Shown here in pieces: positions 1 to 7,629 of a stretch of 64,000 bases of DNA. The stretch lies in NCBI GenBank assembly GCA_964591705.1, contig CAZQCX010000005.1, forward strand, positions 1-64,000. Reading direction: 5' to 3'. The DNA is from UBA11855 sp964591705. Its GTDB lineage: Archaea > Thermoproteota > Bathyarchaeia > Bathyarchaeales > Bathycorpusculaceae. How positions within the stretch are numbered: the stretch's first letter is position 1; each line of letters starts with the position of its first letter. Position numbers and translations under genes: made by a program. Below the pieces are notes generated by a model. It saw only the letters and a program-made list of their open reading frames with translations. It made no database searches and was not told where the DNA came from.

Positions 1-45
1 TTGGTAAGGTAATGGTCGCGGGTCCAAATCCCGCCCGAGGCTCCA
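1..45 (+). tRNA. tRNA-Thr(GGT), 3' part only
   Basis: The window opens inside a tRNA. Bases 1-7 read as an anticodon loop TTGGTAA with anticodon GGT. They are followed by the 3' anticodon strand (8-12), a five-base variable region (13-17), a T arm with stem GCGGG/CCCGC around loop TCCAAAT (18-34), an acceptor strand (35-41), a discriminator T and an encoded CCA (43-45). A U discriminator is common in archaeal tRNA-Thr, which agrees with the anticodon. The 5' half lies outside the window, so an intron there cannot be excluded. Confidence 0.85.
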
Positions 46-146
46 TTCTTCTAAACAAGCCGTCACGACAGCAACTCCGCTCTGAGCATACCCCAAGAAC
101 ATCATTCACAGCAACGCAGAAGTAACATCTAAGCAGTCTATTGTAA

Positions 147-182
147 TTTATATATACGTAATAAGCACACAGAGTACGGAGG
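147..182 (+). promoter_or_regulatory. TATA box and Shine-Dalgarno for the coiled-coil gene
   Basis: An AT-rich TTTATATATA box lies at 147-156 and a strong GGAGG Shine-Dalgarno at 178-182, five bases before the ATG at 188. The spacing from the TATA box puts the transcript start close to the ribosome site. Confidence 0.55.
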
Positions 183-187
183 ACAAA

Positions 188-934
188 ATGGCCTTCGGCG
201 ATCTCAGCGACCCGGGAACCCTCATAGTAATCACCATAATCGTGATTATGGCTGTCACCGCCTCTGCAACCGTCATTCACTCTATGCGCAAACGACCAAA
301 ACAGCCAAAACCCACACCCAGACGCACCGAAAGTGAACCAGACAATACGGGCCCCCCTTTTAGGCTCTCGAAAAGCATCCAGGCAAACGAGGCCACACAG
401 GCCAAAGACGAACTCCGCACTCTCAACCTTGAAAGAGAAATCTTAAGCGACGCACTAAGACACCTCTATGAGGCACATGCCGAAGGCAAGATCAGCGAGC
501 AAGAGCGCGACAGGCTCGCATCTACCTACAAAAGCCGCATGTCCATAGTCAAAGAAGCCATAGCAAAAGACGAAACAAAAGTTGCACTGCATGAACTTGA
601 AACCATGCAAGAAGACCTGATGAAACTTTTCCGTGACCGCTTCAGCGAGCTCACATCCAAAGTCGACGAGCTCCGCACGAGAATCGATCTGAAACCCATC
701 AAAGAAATAAAGGTGGAGCTTCCAACAGCACAACCTGAAATCGAAGAAGAGGAAGCTGAAGAGGAAGAAGCAGCTGAAGAAGGAGAAGCGGAAGCTGAAA
801 GACCAAAGAAGAAGCGAAAACCGCCAATAGAAAAACCAAGCGAAAAAACAGAAGCTGAGAAACGCATCAACGAAATAAGAAGCGAAGTTGAAAAAGTCTT
901 AAACAGACTGGGACAGATGGAAGTTGAAACCTAA
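188..934 (+). CDS. membrane-anchored coiled-coil protein of unknown function
   Basis: This 248-residue protein has one hydrophobic segment at about residues 12-32, followed by a basic Pro/Lys linker. A helical, charged region rich in heptad-like Glu/Lys/Leu spacing covers about 65-170. A very acidic stretch (about 185-205) then gives way to a basic one and a final short helix (about 222-245). The layout suggests a membrane-tethered coiled-coil scaffold, but I recognise no named family. The ATG start is supported by the GGAGG five bases upstream. Its last codons overlap the start of rpiA by 11 bases in another frame, so the two genes are probably cotranscribed and translationally coupled. Confidence 0.7.
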   Translation: MAFGDLSDPGTLIVITIIVIMAVTASATVIHSMRKRPKQPKPTPRRTESEPDNTGPPFRLSKSIQANEATQAKDELRTLNLEREILSDALRHLYEAHAEGKISEQERDRLASTYKSRMSIVKEAIAKDETKVALHELETMQEDLMKLFRDRFSELTSKVDELRTRIDLKPIKEIKVELPTAQPEIEEEEAEEEEAAEEGEAEAERPKKKRKPPIEKPSEKTEAEKRINEIRSEVEKVLNRLGQMEVET

Positions 935-1640
935 CTCCGAGACCGCTGAAACAGCCAAGAAGAACGCCGCTCAAGAAGCCGCCAAACACGTCAAAAACAA
1001 CTCAATCATCGGCTTAGGAAGCGGAACCACAGCTGCAATAGCCATCGAAATCATAGGAAACAGAGTAGAAAGAGAAAAGCTATCAATAATGGGCATACCC
1101 ACTTCCACACAAGCCTTTCTCCAAGCAGTCAAGAACAAAATTCCCATTACAACCCTAGAGGAACATCCAACAATCGACCTAACCATCGACGGAGCAGACC
1201 AAGTCGACCCAAAACTCAACCTCATAAAAGGCATGGGTGCCGCGCTCACAAGAGAAAAAATCGTGGCTGCCGCATCAAAACTAAACATAGCAGTAGCCGA
1301 CGAAAGCAAGAAAGTTGCAATCCTCGGCGAAAAAAACCACCCAGTTCCTATCGAAATACTTCCATTCGCAATCCAACCAGTCAAAAAGAGACTAGAACAC
1401 ATGGGAGCCACCCCCACGCTAAGAGAAGGAAAAGGCAAACTCGGACCCGTCATAACCGACAACGGAAACATGATACTTGACACGGTTTTCGGCCTGATAG
1501 AAGACCCAAAAACACTTGCTAGAAAGACAAAAATGATCCCGGGCGTCGTAGAAACAGGTCTATTTGTAGGTTTGGCTGACATCGCCATATTCGGTTCCCC
1601 CACCGGAACGGAAACGATCGAGAGACGAAGAAAAAAGTAG
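924..1640 (+). CDS. rpiA: ribose-5-phosphate isomerase A
   Basis: This enzyme interconverts ribose 5-phosphate and ribulose 5-phosphate and supplies ribose for nucleotides. The 238-residue length matches RpiA. Family motifs are present in order: GLGSGTT near the N-terminus for phosphate binding, TIDGADQVD with the catalytic Asp pair near residue 90, KGMGAALTREK, and GNMILD near 185. The start is taken as TTG at 924, inside the end of the upstream coiled-coil gene; this overlap suggests coupling. The family is certain; the precise start is less so. Confidence 0.95.
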   Translation: MKPNSETAETAKKNAAQEAAKHVKNNSIIGLGSGTTAAIAIEIIGNRVEREKLSIMGIPTSTQAFLQAVKNKIPITTLEEHPTIDLTIDGADQVDPKLNLIKGMGAALTREKIVAAASKLNIAVADESKKVAILGEKNHPVPIEILPFAIQPVKKRLEHMGATPTLREGKGKLGPVITDNGNMILDTVFGLIEDPKTLARKTKMIPGVVETGLFVGLADIAIFGSPTGTETIERRRKK

Positions 1641-1795
1641 AGAGCAAACAATCAAAAACCGTAAGCCCACCAAACGCTAGGACAGCGCTGCCCGAAACAA
1701 CATGTCCCAACTGAAAAGATTTATTTCAATGCAAACAGACTAACCTAAGCGCTGGCTACGTTTGACCAGAAGCCAAAAAGCAACGCGTAAGCTTT

Positions 1796-1903
1796 GCCGG
1801 GGTAGCCTAGCCTGGCTAGGGCGCCAGACTCATAATCTGGAGAGAAAAGGGACCAGACGCCCTAACCCAGAAGTCGCGGGCTCGAATCCCGCCCCCGGCA
1901 CCA
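1796..1903 (+). tRNA. tRNA-Met(CAT) with a 30-nt insertion after the anticodon arm
   Basis: The acceptor strand GCCGGGG (1796-1802) pairs with CCCCGGC (1893-1899), followed by discriminator A and encoded CCA (1901-1903). The D arm is at 1805-1822. The anticodon stem CCAGA (1824-1828) pairs with TCTGG (1836-1840) around CTCATAA, giving anticodon CAT. The T stem GCGGG/CCCGC is at 1876-1892. Between the anticodon stem and the T stem there are 35 bases instead of about five, so about 30 bases (near 1841-1872) look like a non-canonical intron in the variable region. I could not fit a textbook bulge-helix-bulge at any of the three plausible junctions, so the splice sites stay open. Sequence identity favours the elongator tRNA. 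Confidence 0.85.
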
Positions 1904-1976
1904 AAACCCGCTATATTCTCAGCAATACCTCTCTAACTCAGATCTGAGAAAGAAGCGTCGCCAATGTTAGGTCTTT

Positions 1977-2855
1977 ATGAGCATGAAAGACTACAACGTA
2001 ACTTGGAGCGATACTGCCATGAGTGAACATGACGACTGGCTCGAGATCTTCAAAGAATGCGGAGAAAACGTAAAAAAGAGAATCCAAAATCTCCAGAAAT
2101 TCCCATCTCCTCCGTCTGAATTAGGCGTCGGAGCTGGAGGCGACCAAATCAAGCCCGTTGACCTGGCAGCGGAAAAAGCCATTATCGAAGTCATACAACG
2201 ACGCCGTTCATCATTCACGCTGATAAGCGAAGAATCAGGAATAAGGAAGTATGGAAACAAGCCGGAAACCTGCTTCGTAACCATCGACCCGATAGATGGC
2301 ACCACCAATTTCATTCACGGCTTGCCATTCTATTGCTGCTCAATCGCTGTTTCTCGCAACCCACTCCTCTCGCAAGTTTTCGGTGCCCTAATCACCGACC
2401 TCCACAATGAAATCTCTTTCACGGCAATAGAAGGAAAAGGCGCGCACAAAAACGGCAAAGAAATAACTCCTTCTCGAACCTCCAAACTAAATGAAGCAGT
2501 CATAGGGCTAGATCTGAACACCTACAAAATGGCAGGCGCAGCCACCCAACTGAACCGCCTCATCCAACACACCAAGCACATCCGTCATTTCGGAGCTAAC
2601 GCCCTCGAAATATGTTATGTAGCAGACGGGTCAACAGACGCGTTCGTGGATCTGAGAGGGAAACTCAGAGCCACCGATGTGGCGGCAGCATTCCTTATCC
2701 TGAAGGAAGCAGGCGGAACCCTGACCACGCATGAAGGTCAGCCAATAGAACTGCAACTAGACCCAAGACAAAAACTCAAATTTATCGCTTCAGGCAACCC
2801 CGAAATCCACAAGACCATCCTTAACCTCATTAAGACAGGAAAACAACAATGCTAA
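1977..2855 (+). CDS. suhB: inositol monophosphatase / fructose-1,6-bisphosphatase family protein
   Basis: This 292-residue protein belongs to the lithium-sensitive Mg-dependent phosphatase superfamily. The metal-binding signature is DPIDGTTNF near residue 105, preceded by an ISEESG motif carrying a metal-binding Glu. The C-terminal metal Asp lies in ATDVAAA near 235; the usual family motif there is WDxAAG. In archaea this family usually hydrolyses both inositol phosphates and fructose 1,6-bisphosphate, so it may serve gluconeogenesis or solute synthesis. Starts are possible at 1977, 1983 and 2019; the last gives a length closer to the family. The stop codon overlaps the next gene by seven bases, so the two are probably one operon. 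Confidence 0.88.
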   Translation: MSMKDYNVTWSDTAMSEHDDWLEIFKECGENVKKRIQNLQKFPSPPSELGVGAGGDQIKPVDLAAEKAIIEVIQRRRSSFTLISEESGIRKYGNKPETCFVTIDPIDGTTNFIHGLPFYCCSIAVSRNPLLSQVFGALITDLHNEISFTAIEGKGAHKNGKEITPSRTSKLNEAVIGLDLNTYKMAGAATQLNRLIQHTKHIRHFGANALEICYVADGSTDAFVDLRGKLRATDVAAAFLILKEAGGTLTTHEGQPIELQLDPRQKLKFIASGNPEIHKTILNLIKTGKQQC

Positions 2856-3709
2856 CTCTCTTGTTTCCCCATCCAGCCGCCCTCATTAAAACAACCAAAA
2901 CAAAAACACTCGTCATAGCTGACCCACACATAGGATGGGAAAACGCTCTTCAAGAAAAAGGCATCCACATCCCAAGCCAAACTCCAAAAATTGCCCAGAG
3001 ACTCACCGATCTACTCGCCAAATACAAGCCAAACTCGCTTCTGATTCTGGGCGATGTGAAATACACGGTTCTCGCAACAGAACCAAGCGAGTGGCACGAC
3101 ATACCAGACTTCTTTTCTAAAATCCTTGACTGCGTAGCAGACGTCGCCATAGTGCGGGGCAACCACGACGCCAACCTGGAACCCCTGCTACCCGAAGAGG
3201 TTAAGACTCTCCCAGCAACAGGAACAACAATAGGTAATGTCGGTCTTTTCCACGGTCACAAATGGCCATCGCCAATGCTGCTAAAGTGCAAAACACTGCT
3301 TATGGGACACATACACCCCATAGTCACATTTCGCGACCATGCAGGATGCAAAATAACAAGACAAGTATGGATCAGAGGGCAACTCGATACGACCAAACTC
3401 TCAAAGACAATATTGCAGAAACAAGGAATAAGAGTAGAAGAATCACCAGAGGCAACCGTGGCGAAACACTACAACTTCAAGCCAAAAGCAACTCAGCTTT
3501 TCATCGCCCCAAGCTTCAATGACTTCCTAGGAGGCAGAGCCATAAACGAAATCCGCGCAGGCAAAGACGGACACGATCAACTGATTGGACCACTACTACG
3601 ATCCGGCATCGTTGACACGGAAAACGCCGAACTCTACCTCACAGACGGGACCTACCTCGGAACCCTATCCCAACTCAGAAACATGCAGAGCGCCCAAAAA
3701 GCAGCATAA
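2849..3709 (+). CDS. calcineurin-type metallophosphoesterase (archaeal SbcD-related family)
   Basis: The 286-residue protein carries the full dinuclear-metal phosphoesterase signature: ADPHIG (D-x-H) near residue 24, LGDVK (GD) near 67, RGNHDA (GNH) near 108, a GH near 133, and GHIHP (GH-x-H) near 153. These define the calcineurin fold. The closest group I recognise is the archaeal SbcD-related putative phosphoesterase family, whose substrate is not established. The C-terminal region from about 210 is not recognised. The ATG overlaps the end of the phosphatase gene upstream, which argues for coupled expression. Confidence 0.85.
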   Translation: MLTLLFPHPAALIKTTKTKTLVIADPHIGWENALQEKGIHIPSQTPKIAQRLTDLLAKYKPNSLLILGDVKYTVLATEPSEWHDIPDFFSKILDCVADVAIVRGNHDANLEPLLPEEVKTLPATGTTIGNVGLFHGHKWPSPMLLKCKTLLMGHIHPIVTFRDHAGCKITRQVWIRGQLDTTKLSKTILQKQGIRVEESPEATVAKHYNFKPKATQLFIAPSFNDFLGGRAINEIRAGKDGHDQLIGPLLRSGIVDTENAELYLTDGTYLGTLSQLRNMQSAQKAA

Positions 3710-3755
3710 AACTTATACAAAGCAAACCGCTGAAGTCTAACTTGGTGAAACATGA

Positions 3756-4343
3756 ATGTCATTTGACGATGAGAACTACCCAGAATGGTTCCGAAGACGC
3801 CGAAGAGACCCACTTTTCGGAGACATCGACAACATCTTCCGTGAAATGGAAAGGATGATGGAAGAAGAACTTAAGGGCTTTACAGAGAGAATCCCCAAAG
3901 ACTATGTGAAAGAACGCACGCTCCCCGACGGCAGCACAGTGAGAGAGTGGGGACCATTCGTTTACGGCTATAGCATGAAAATCGGACCAGACGGAAAACC
4001 CGAGATCCAAGAATTCGGCAACATAAAGAAAAGCCTCAAAGGCCCAGAAGTGAAAGAGGAACGCGAACCACTCGTAGACATCGTGGAAACAAACGGAGAA
4101 ATCCGAGTCGTAGTCGAAATGCCAGGCGTAGAAAAAAGCGACATAAAACTACACGGCACAGAAGACACACTAACAATATCAGTTGATGCACCCAACTCAA
4201 AATACTACAAAGAAGTTGAACTCCCAGCGAAAATAAGAGTCAAAGAATCCAGCAGCTCCTACAAAAACGGCGTGTTAGAAGTAATACTCCCAAAAGCCGA
4301 GGCTCCAAAGAAACCAAAAGGCGAATCAATCGACATCAAATAA
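3756..4343 (+). CDS. hsp20: Hsp20/alpha-crystallin small heat-shock protein
   Basis: This 195-residue protein is an ATP-independent holdase chaperone. An acidic, Arg-rich N-terminal arm (1-95) precedes the alpha-crystallin domain (about 100-185). The domain opens with EPLVDIVE and the conserved VVVEMPGV element, and ends with KNGVLEVILPK. The C-terminal tail SIDIK holds an I-x-I oligomerisation motif (IDI). A GGTGA Shine-Dalgarno at 3744-3748 supports the ATG at 3756, and a CTTATA-like box lies just upstream. The N-terminal arm includes an HTH-free segment containing GPFVYGYSM, seen in archaeal Hsp20 of this type. Confidence 0.93.
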   Translation: MSFDDENYPEWFRRRRRDPLFGDIDNIFREMERMMEEELKGFTERIPKDYVKERTLPDGSTVREWGPFVYGYSMKIGPDGKPEIQEFGNIKKSLKGPEVKEEREPLVDIVETNGEIRVVVEMPGVEKSDIKLHGTEDTLTISVDAPNSKYYKEVELPAKIRVKESSSSYKNGVLEVILPKAEAPKKPKGESIDIK

Positions 4344-4372
4344 CCAAAACATCAAGCAGCGCTCGTGGCCAC

Positions 4373-4783
4373 ATGGCTGAGAACTCCGAAAGCGAAGTGC
4401 TAAACGCAATTTGCCGCGAAGCCAAAGCAGAAGGCAAACTATCAGGCAAGAACCTAACGGATCTCTACGACCTCTTTGGTCAACGATTCACAAAAGCACT
4501 GGAAACACTCAAAGAAAACAGAGTAAAGAAATACTCTTTCAAACCCAGCGGAAGAACGGCTTGGATAGTAGTCGGACGGGAAAGAGACTACCTGATAATG
4601 TGCCAAGCGGAATTCTGCACATGTGACGACTTCTACTTCCGAGTTCTAGACAGAAAAGTCCATCTGTGCTACCACCTCATCGCACAAAAAATTGCCCGAA
4701 ACCTCTCCTGGTACGAAACATTCGAAGAGAATGACGACCTCTACGAGACGCTAATGAGCGAATGGAAGAAACCTACTCCTTAA
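4373..4783 (+). CDS. SWIM zinc-finger protein
   Basis: The 136-residue protein ends in a SWIM-type zinc finger of pattern C-x-C-x(n)-C-x-H: CTC near residue 82 and CYH near 99, separated by about 15 residues. The N-terminal part is helical and charged. SWIM fingers bind DNA or mediate protein contacts, and small archaeal SWIM proteins resemble the Sws1/Shu2 recombination partners of eukaryotes. That functional link is inference. It follows hsp20 by 29 bases on the same strand and may share its transcript. Confidence 0.75.
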   Translation: MAENSESEVLNAICREAKAEGKLSGKNLTDLYDLFGQRFTKALETLKENRVKKYSFKPSGRTAWIVVGRERDYLIMCQAEFCTCDDFYFRVLDRKVHLCYHLIAQKIARNLSWYETFEENDDLYETLMSEWKKPTP

Positions 4784-4825
4784 ATAGTAAAACACCACAT
4801 CAATATCCAAAACAGGAGAATTCAG

Positions 4826-4948
4826 ATGGACATAGGCGCCTATTTCACCACGCTCGAATACGTGCTAATGACTGCAACTTTCATTGCACTGGCGCTCATC
4901 TTCTTATACTTGTACTGCGGCAAAGAAGAAGAACGCGAAGAAGAATAA
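4826..4948 (+). CDS. 40-residue single-pass membrane protein
   Basis: An ATG at 4826 opens a 40-codon frame with an AGGAGAA Shine-Dalgarno centred near 4815. The predicted peptide has a hydrophobic stretch from about residue 11 to 31 and ends in an acidic KEEEREEE tail, the layout of a single-pass membrane peptide. No family is recognised. It lies just after the SWIM gene on the same strand, so it may be the last gene of that transcript. The good ribosome site and composition favour a real gene over chance. Confidence 0.55.
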   Translation: MDIGAYFTTLEYVLMTATFIALALIFLYLYCGKEEEREEE

Positions 4949-4961
4949 CCTTATAGACGCA

Positions 4962-5255
4962 TCAAAATCTCCTTCGCATTATCACAAACAAAACCATGCT
5001 CAATATAGCTATTGCTATGCCTATTGCTAGCAAATAGTGCCAATCAGGTCCGACCCCGATCAATATCGGAAAAGGACCGATGAATATGACACCGCCAAAA
5101 CTAACAGAACTTTCACTGATTCCGGCCGCTACTAAAACAATCGCCATGCCTATGATGGTGAGAGTAAGACCCAAAAGCAGAAGAACAAGAAACCTGCTTG
5201 AAACAGGCACACCAGTCTGGCGTGGTTCGGCTATCTTATCATCTGCAACCATCAT
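4962..5255 (-). CDS. DUF131-like small membrane protein
   Basis: This 97-residue protein has two or three hydrophobic segments: about 23-45, a middle GGVIFIGPFPILIG stretch near 54-67, and about 74-92. The middle Gly/Pro-rich motif is characteristic of the archaeal DUF131 (TIGR00304) membrane family, whose function is unknown. The C-terminus is basic (MRRRF). It directly follows a second protein of the same type, with three bases between them, so the two form a tandem pair on one transcript. Confidence 0.75.
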   Translation of the reverse strand: MMVADDKIAEPRQTGVPVSSRFLVLLLLGLTLTIIGMAIVLVAAGISESSVSFGGVIFIGPFPILIGVGPDWHYLLAIGIAIAILSMVLFVIMRRRF

Positions 5256-5258
5256 GAC

Positions 5259-5549
5259 TTACCTCATGACATAGTTCACGATCATCAAAATCAACAGAAG
5301 CAGGGTCAACACTATTGAGAGAGACAAAACTGCTTTCAACGCTTTCTTATCCGTCCCAAAAACAATTGGAATTGGACCGATAATCAGGGCGCCTCCGCCA
5401 CTGACCTTGCCTCTTCCCCCTTTCTCGAAAAAGACAAGAAAAAGTGCGAGAAAGACAATTATCATGCCCAAAACTATCAACATTAACCCAAAACTCATCA
5501 ACGATCCATTGTCCCTCATCCTGCCCAGACTCCTCCTCACAGGCATCAT
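5259..5549 (-). CDS. DUF131-like small membrane protein, tandem copy
   Basis: The 96-residue protein repeats the layout of its downstream neighbour: a hydrophobic segment (about 18-42), a Gly-rich GGGALIIGPIPIVFG motif near 51-65, and a C-terminal membrane segment (about 70-93). The shared IGPxPI motif links the two copies, but the rest has diverged. The start could also be one of the internal Met codons near residue 11 or 18, because the first residues are not hydrophobic. The proteins may form a heteromer; this is inference. Confidence 0.72.
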   Translation of the reverse strand: MMPVRRSLGRMRDNGSLMSFGLMLIVLGMIIVFLALFLVFFEKGGRGKVSGGGALIIGPIPIVFGTDKKALKAVLSLSIVLTLLLLILMIVNYVMR

Positions 5550-5654
5550 AAGAAACAGATGCAGCTTTTAATAAATCCGATAGAGAATTCGATCCCGACC
5601 GAAGAAAGGCTATAAACAGTAGCCTAATCCTATGCCTAGCAACAGCGAACAAAC

Positions 5655-6491
5655 ATGTCATTTGAAGACCTAATCAACGAAATCATCTCGAAATGCCCAG
5701 GAACAAGTCGAGAACAGATCTTGAAAACCCTGGAAGTGGAGAAGAACAGGACCGCAGGGTTGATTGCAGACTCGATACTCTTGCGTCTAATTGCCCATAA
5801 ACTCGGCGCAGAAATCCTCCCCGAAAAGGTTCCAGACAGAGCATTATCAACAAGAATCTTGATTCCTCAGCTAAACGACGTCACGATAGCAGGAAGAGTA
5901 ATCGTCACTTACCCTGCAAGGACTTTCGAAGGCAACAAAAGCGGCAAATTTGCCAGTTTGATAATCGCAGACAAAGACGGTCTGCTTCGAGTAATGTTGT
6001 GGAACGACAAAGCTAACCTCATAGAATCACAACTCCTGAAAACTCGCCAGATTGTGCTTTTTTCACACGCATACACACGAGAAGCCCATAACGGTCAAAC
6101 TGAACTTCACGTTGGCGAAAGAAGCAAAATCGAAGTCGCCCCACAAGGTCTCAAAGAAGAAGACTATCCTTCGGTTCAAGAAACTGTAACAAAAATCAAC
6201 CAAATTGCCAACACCCAGCGTCCTATACACCTCTTAGGAAAGGCAAAAAACATCTCTCCGGTATCCATCTTTACTCGTCAAGATCAAACCTCAAGCAAAA
6301 TCATGCGGTTCACGCTGTTTGATGAAACCGGCGAGATAACAATCGCAGCTTGGAACGACAAAGCCGAAGAACTGGCACAGACTCTCGACAAAAACAAAAC
6401 GGTTAGACTCATAAACGTCCGAGTCAAGCCTGATTCTTGCAACGGCTTAGAAGCACATGCTGACGCAAGCACTCACACAGAGGTTTCCTAG
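5655..6491 (+). CDS. RPA-like single-stranded DNA-binding protein with two OB folds
   Basis: The 278-residue protein has a helical N-terminal domain (1-65), then two OB-fold modules at about 75-160 and 190-270. Each contains the typical strand pattern with LLRVMLWNDKA in the first and GEITIAAWNDKA in the second; the W-N-D signature is shared with archaeal replication protein A. It is expected to bind and protect single-stranded DNA in replication or repair. It lacks the C-terminal zinc finger of the large RPA subunit, so it is a short form. A TATA-like TATAAAC box lies at about 5611. The stop overlaps the convergent dehydrogenase gene by four bases. Confidence 0.85.
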   Translation: MSFEDLINEIISKCPGTSREQILKTLEVEKNRTAGLIADSILLRLIAHKLGAEILPEKVPDRALSTRILIPQLNDVTIAGRVIVTYPARTFEGNKSGKFASLIIADKDGLLRVMLWNDKANLIESQLLKTRQIVLFSHAYTREAHNGQTELHVGERSKIEVAPQGLKEEDYPSVQETVTKINQIANTQRPIHLLGKAKNISPVSIFTRQDQTSSKIMRFTLFDETGEITIAAWNDKAEELAQTLDKNKTVRLINVRVKPDSCNGLEAHADASTHTEVS

Positions 6492-7522
6492 AACCTGTTG
6501 ACCCTATCATTTATGGCGTCGCTCATTTGACTCGTCGTTGAAGTTCCACCCAAGTCAGCAGTGCGCACCTTACTTTCCATGAGCACTTCCAACACGGCTC
6601 TCTCGATTCTCGCAGCAGCCTCCTTTTCGCCAAGATATTCCATCATCATCGAAGCAGCCATAATAGTCGCGATGGGATTCACCCTATTCATTCCCGCATA
6701 CTTTGGCGCAGAACCATGAACAGGCTCAAACATCCCATAAGTTTCGCCAATGTTAGCACCCGCAGCCAAGCCTAAGCTACCCGTAACTTGCGCCGCTTCA
6801 TCACTAAGAATATCTCCAAACAGATTCGTTGTGACAATGACGTCAAAGCTTTCCGGTCTCTTAATGAGCTGCATAGCCGCCGCATCAATATGCAAGTCTT
6901 CGGTAACAACGTCTACATATTTCCGCGCTACGTCTTTTATGGCTTCTTTGAAAATGCCATCCGTGATTCTCAGAATGTTTCCTTTGTGCACATAGGCAAG
7001 CCTTTTCCTGCGAGACGACGCCAGCCTAAACGCAAACTCTGCAATACGCAACGAAGCCTCACGCGTGATTATTCTCAAAGCTACGCCAACACCTGGAGCC
7101 AGCTCAAACTCGACGCCAGAATACAATCCCTCAGTATTCTCTCGAACTACTACAAAGTCGAGATCAGGCTTCAAAGCCTCAACATTTGGGTAGCTTCGGC
7201 AAGGTCTGACGTTGGCGTAGAGGTTGAACATGCGTCTTAGTGTGACAGCAACGCTGACAGGGGCGCCTAGTTCTTCAGGCGTTGTCATCGGTCCTTTCAG
7301 GCAAGCGTCTGTTTTCTTCAGCATCGCTACAGTCTCTTCTGGTAAGTTGGTGCCGTATTTGGGGATGCAGTGGTAGCCCGCCTCGCCGAAAAGGAAGTTT
7401 AGCCTGAAGTTCCCGACAGCGCTTTGAGCAGCCTCAAGCACCTGTAGTGCAGCTTCTGTAACTTCCGGTCCGATGCCATCGCCTTTGAGCACCGCTACCT
7501 CGTAAGTCTTAGTCATGGTCAA
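6488..7522 (-). CDS. isocitrate / isopropylmalate / homoisocitrate dehydrogenase family protein
   Basis: This 344-residue protein is a beta-decarboxylating NAD(P)-dependent dehydrogenase. Visible motifs are LKGDGIGPEV at the N-terminus, VRENTEGLYSGVE for substrate phosphate or carboxylate binding, the Tyr/Lys catalytic region HKGNILR, DAAAMQLI, TTNLFGDILSDEAA for metal, and PVHGSAPKYAG for the cofactor. The RENTEG form occurs in isocitrate and homoisocitrate enzymes and in archaeal isopropylmalate enzymes, so the substrate cannot be fixed. No homocitrate synthase or aconitase-like partner is present in the window. Because lysine appears to come from DAP here, 3-isopropylmalate or isocitrate is more likely than homoisocitrate; this is inference. 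Confidence 0.85.
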   Translation of the reverse strand: MTMTKTYEVAVLKGDGIGPEVTEAALQVLEAAQSAVGNFRLNFLFGEAGYHCIPKYGTNLPEETVAMLKKTDACLKGPMTTPEELGAPVSVAVTLRRMFNLYANVRPCRSYPNVEALKPDLDFVVVRENTEGLYSGVEFELAPGVGVALRIITREASLRIAEFAFRLASSRRKRLAYVHKGNILRITDGIFKEAIKDVARKYVDVVTEDLHIDAAAMQLIKRPESFDVIVTTNLFGDILSDEAAQVTGSLGLAAGANIGETYGMFEPVHGSAPKYAGMNRVNPIATIMAASMMMEYLGEKEAAARIERAVLEVLMESKVRTADLGGTSTTSQMSDAINDRVNRF

Positions 7523-7629
7523 TCCCGTTTTCTTGTTAGAAGTGCTTTGAGATATTCTTTAACTTATTGGAATCATCCATTCAAAGTGGGTTTTGGTCCA
7601 GGCGGAAGTCGCCTGCATTCTAGTCAGGC

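Noticed and set aside
1824..1870. Canonical 37/38 intron for tRNA-Met
   Set aside because: Removing bases from that position leaves a 3' strand (CCCAG) that cannot pair with CCAGA, while the intact TCTGG at 1836-1840 pairs perfectly.
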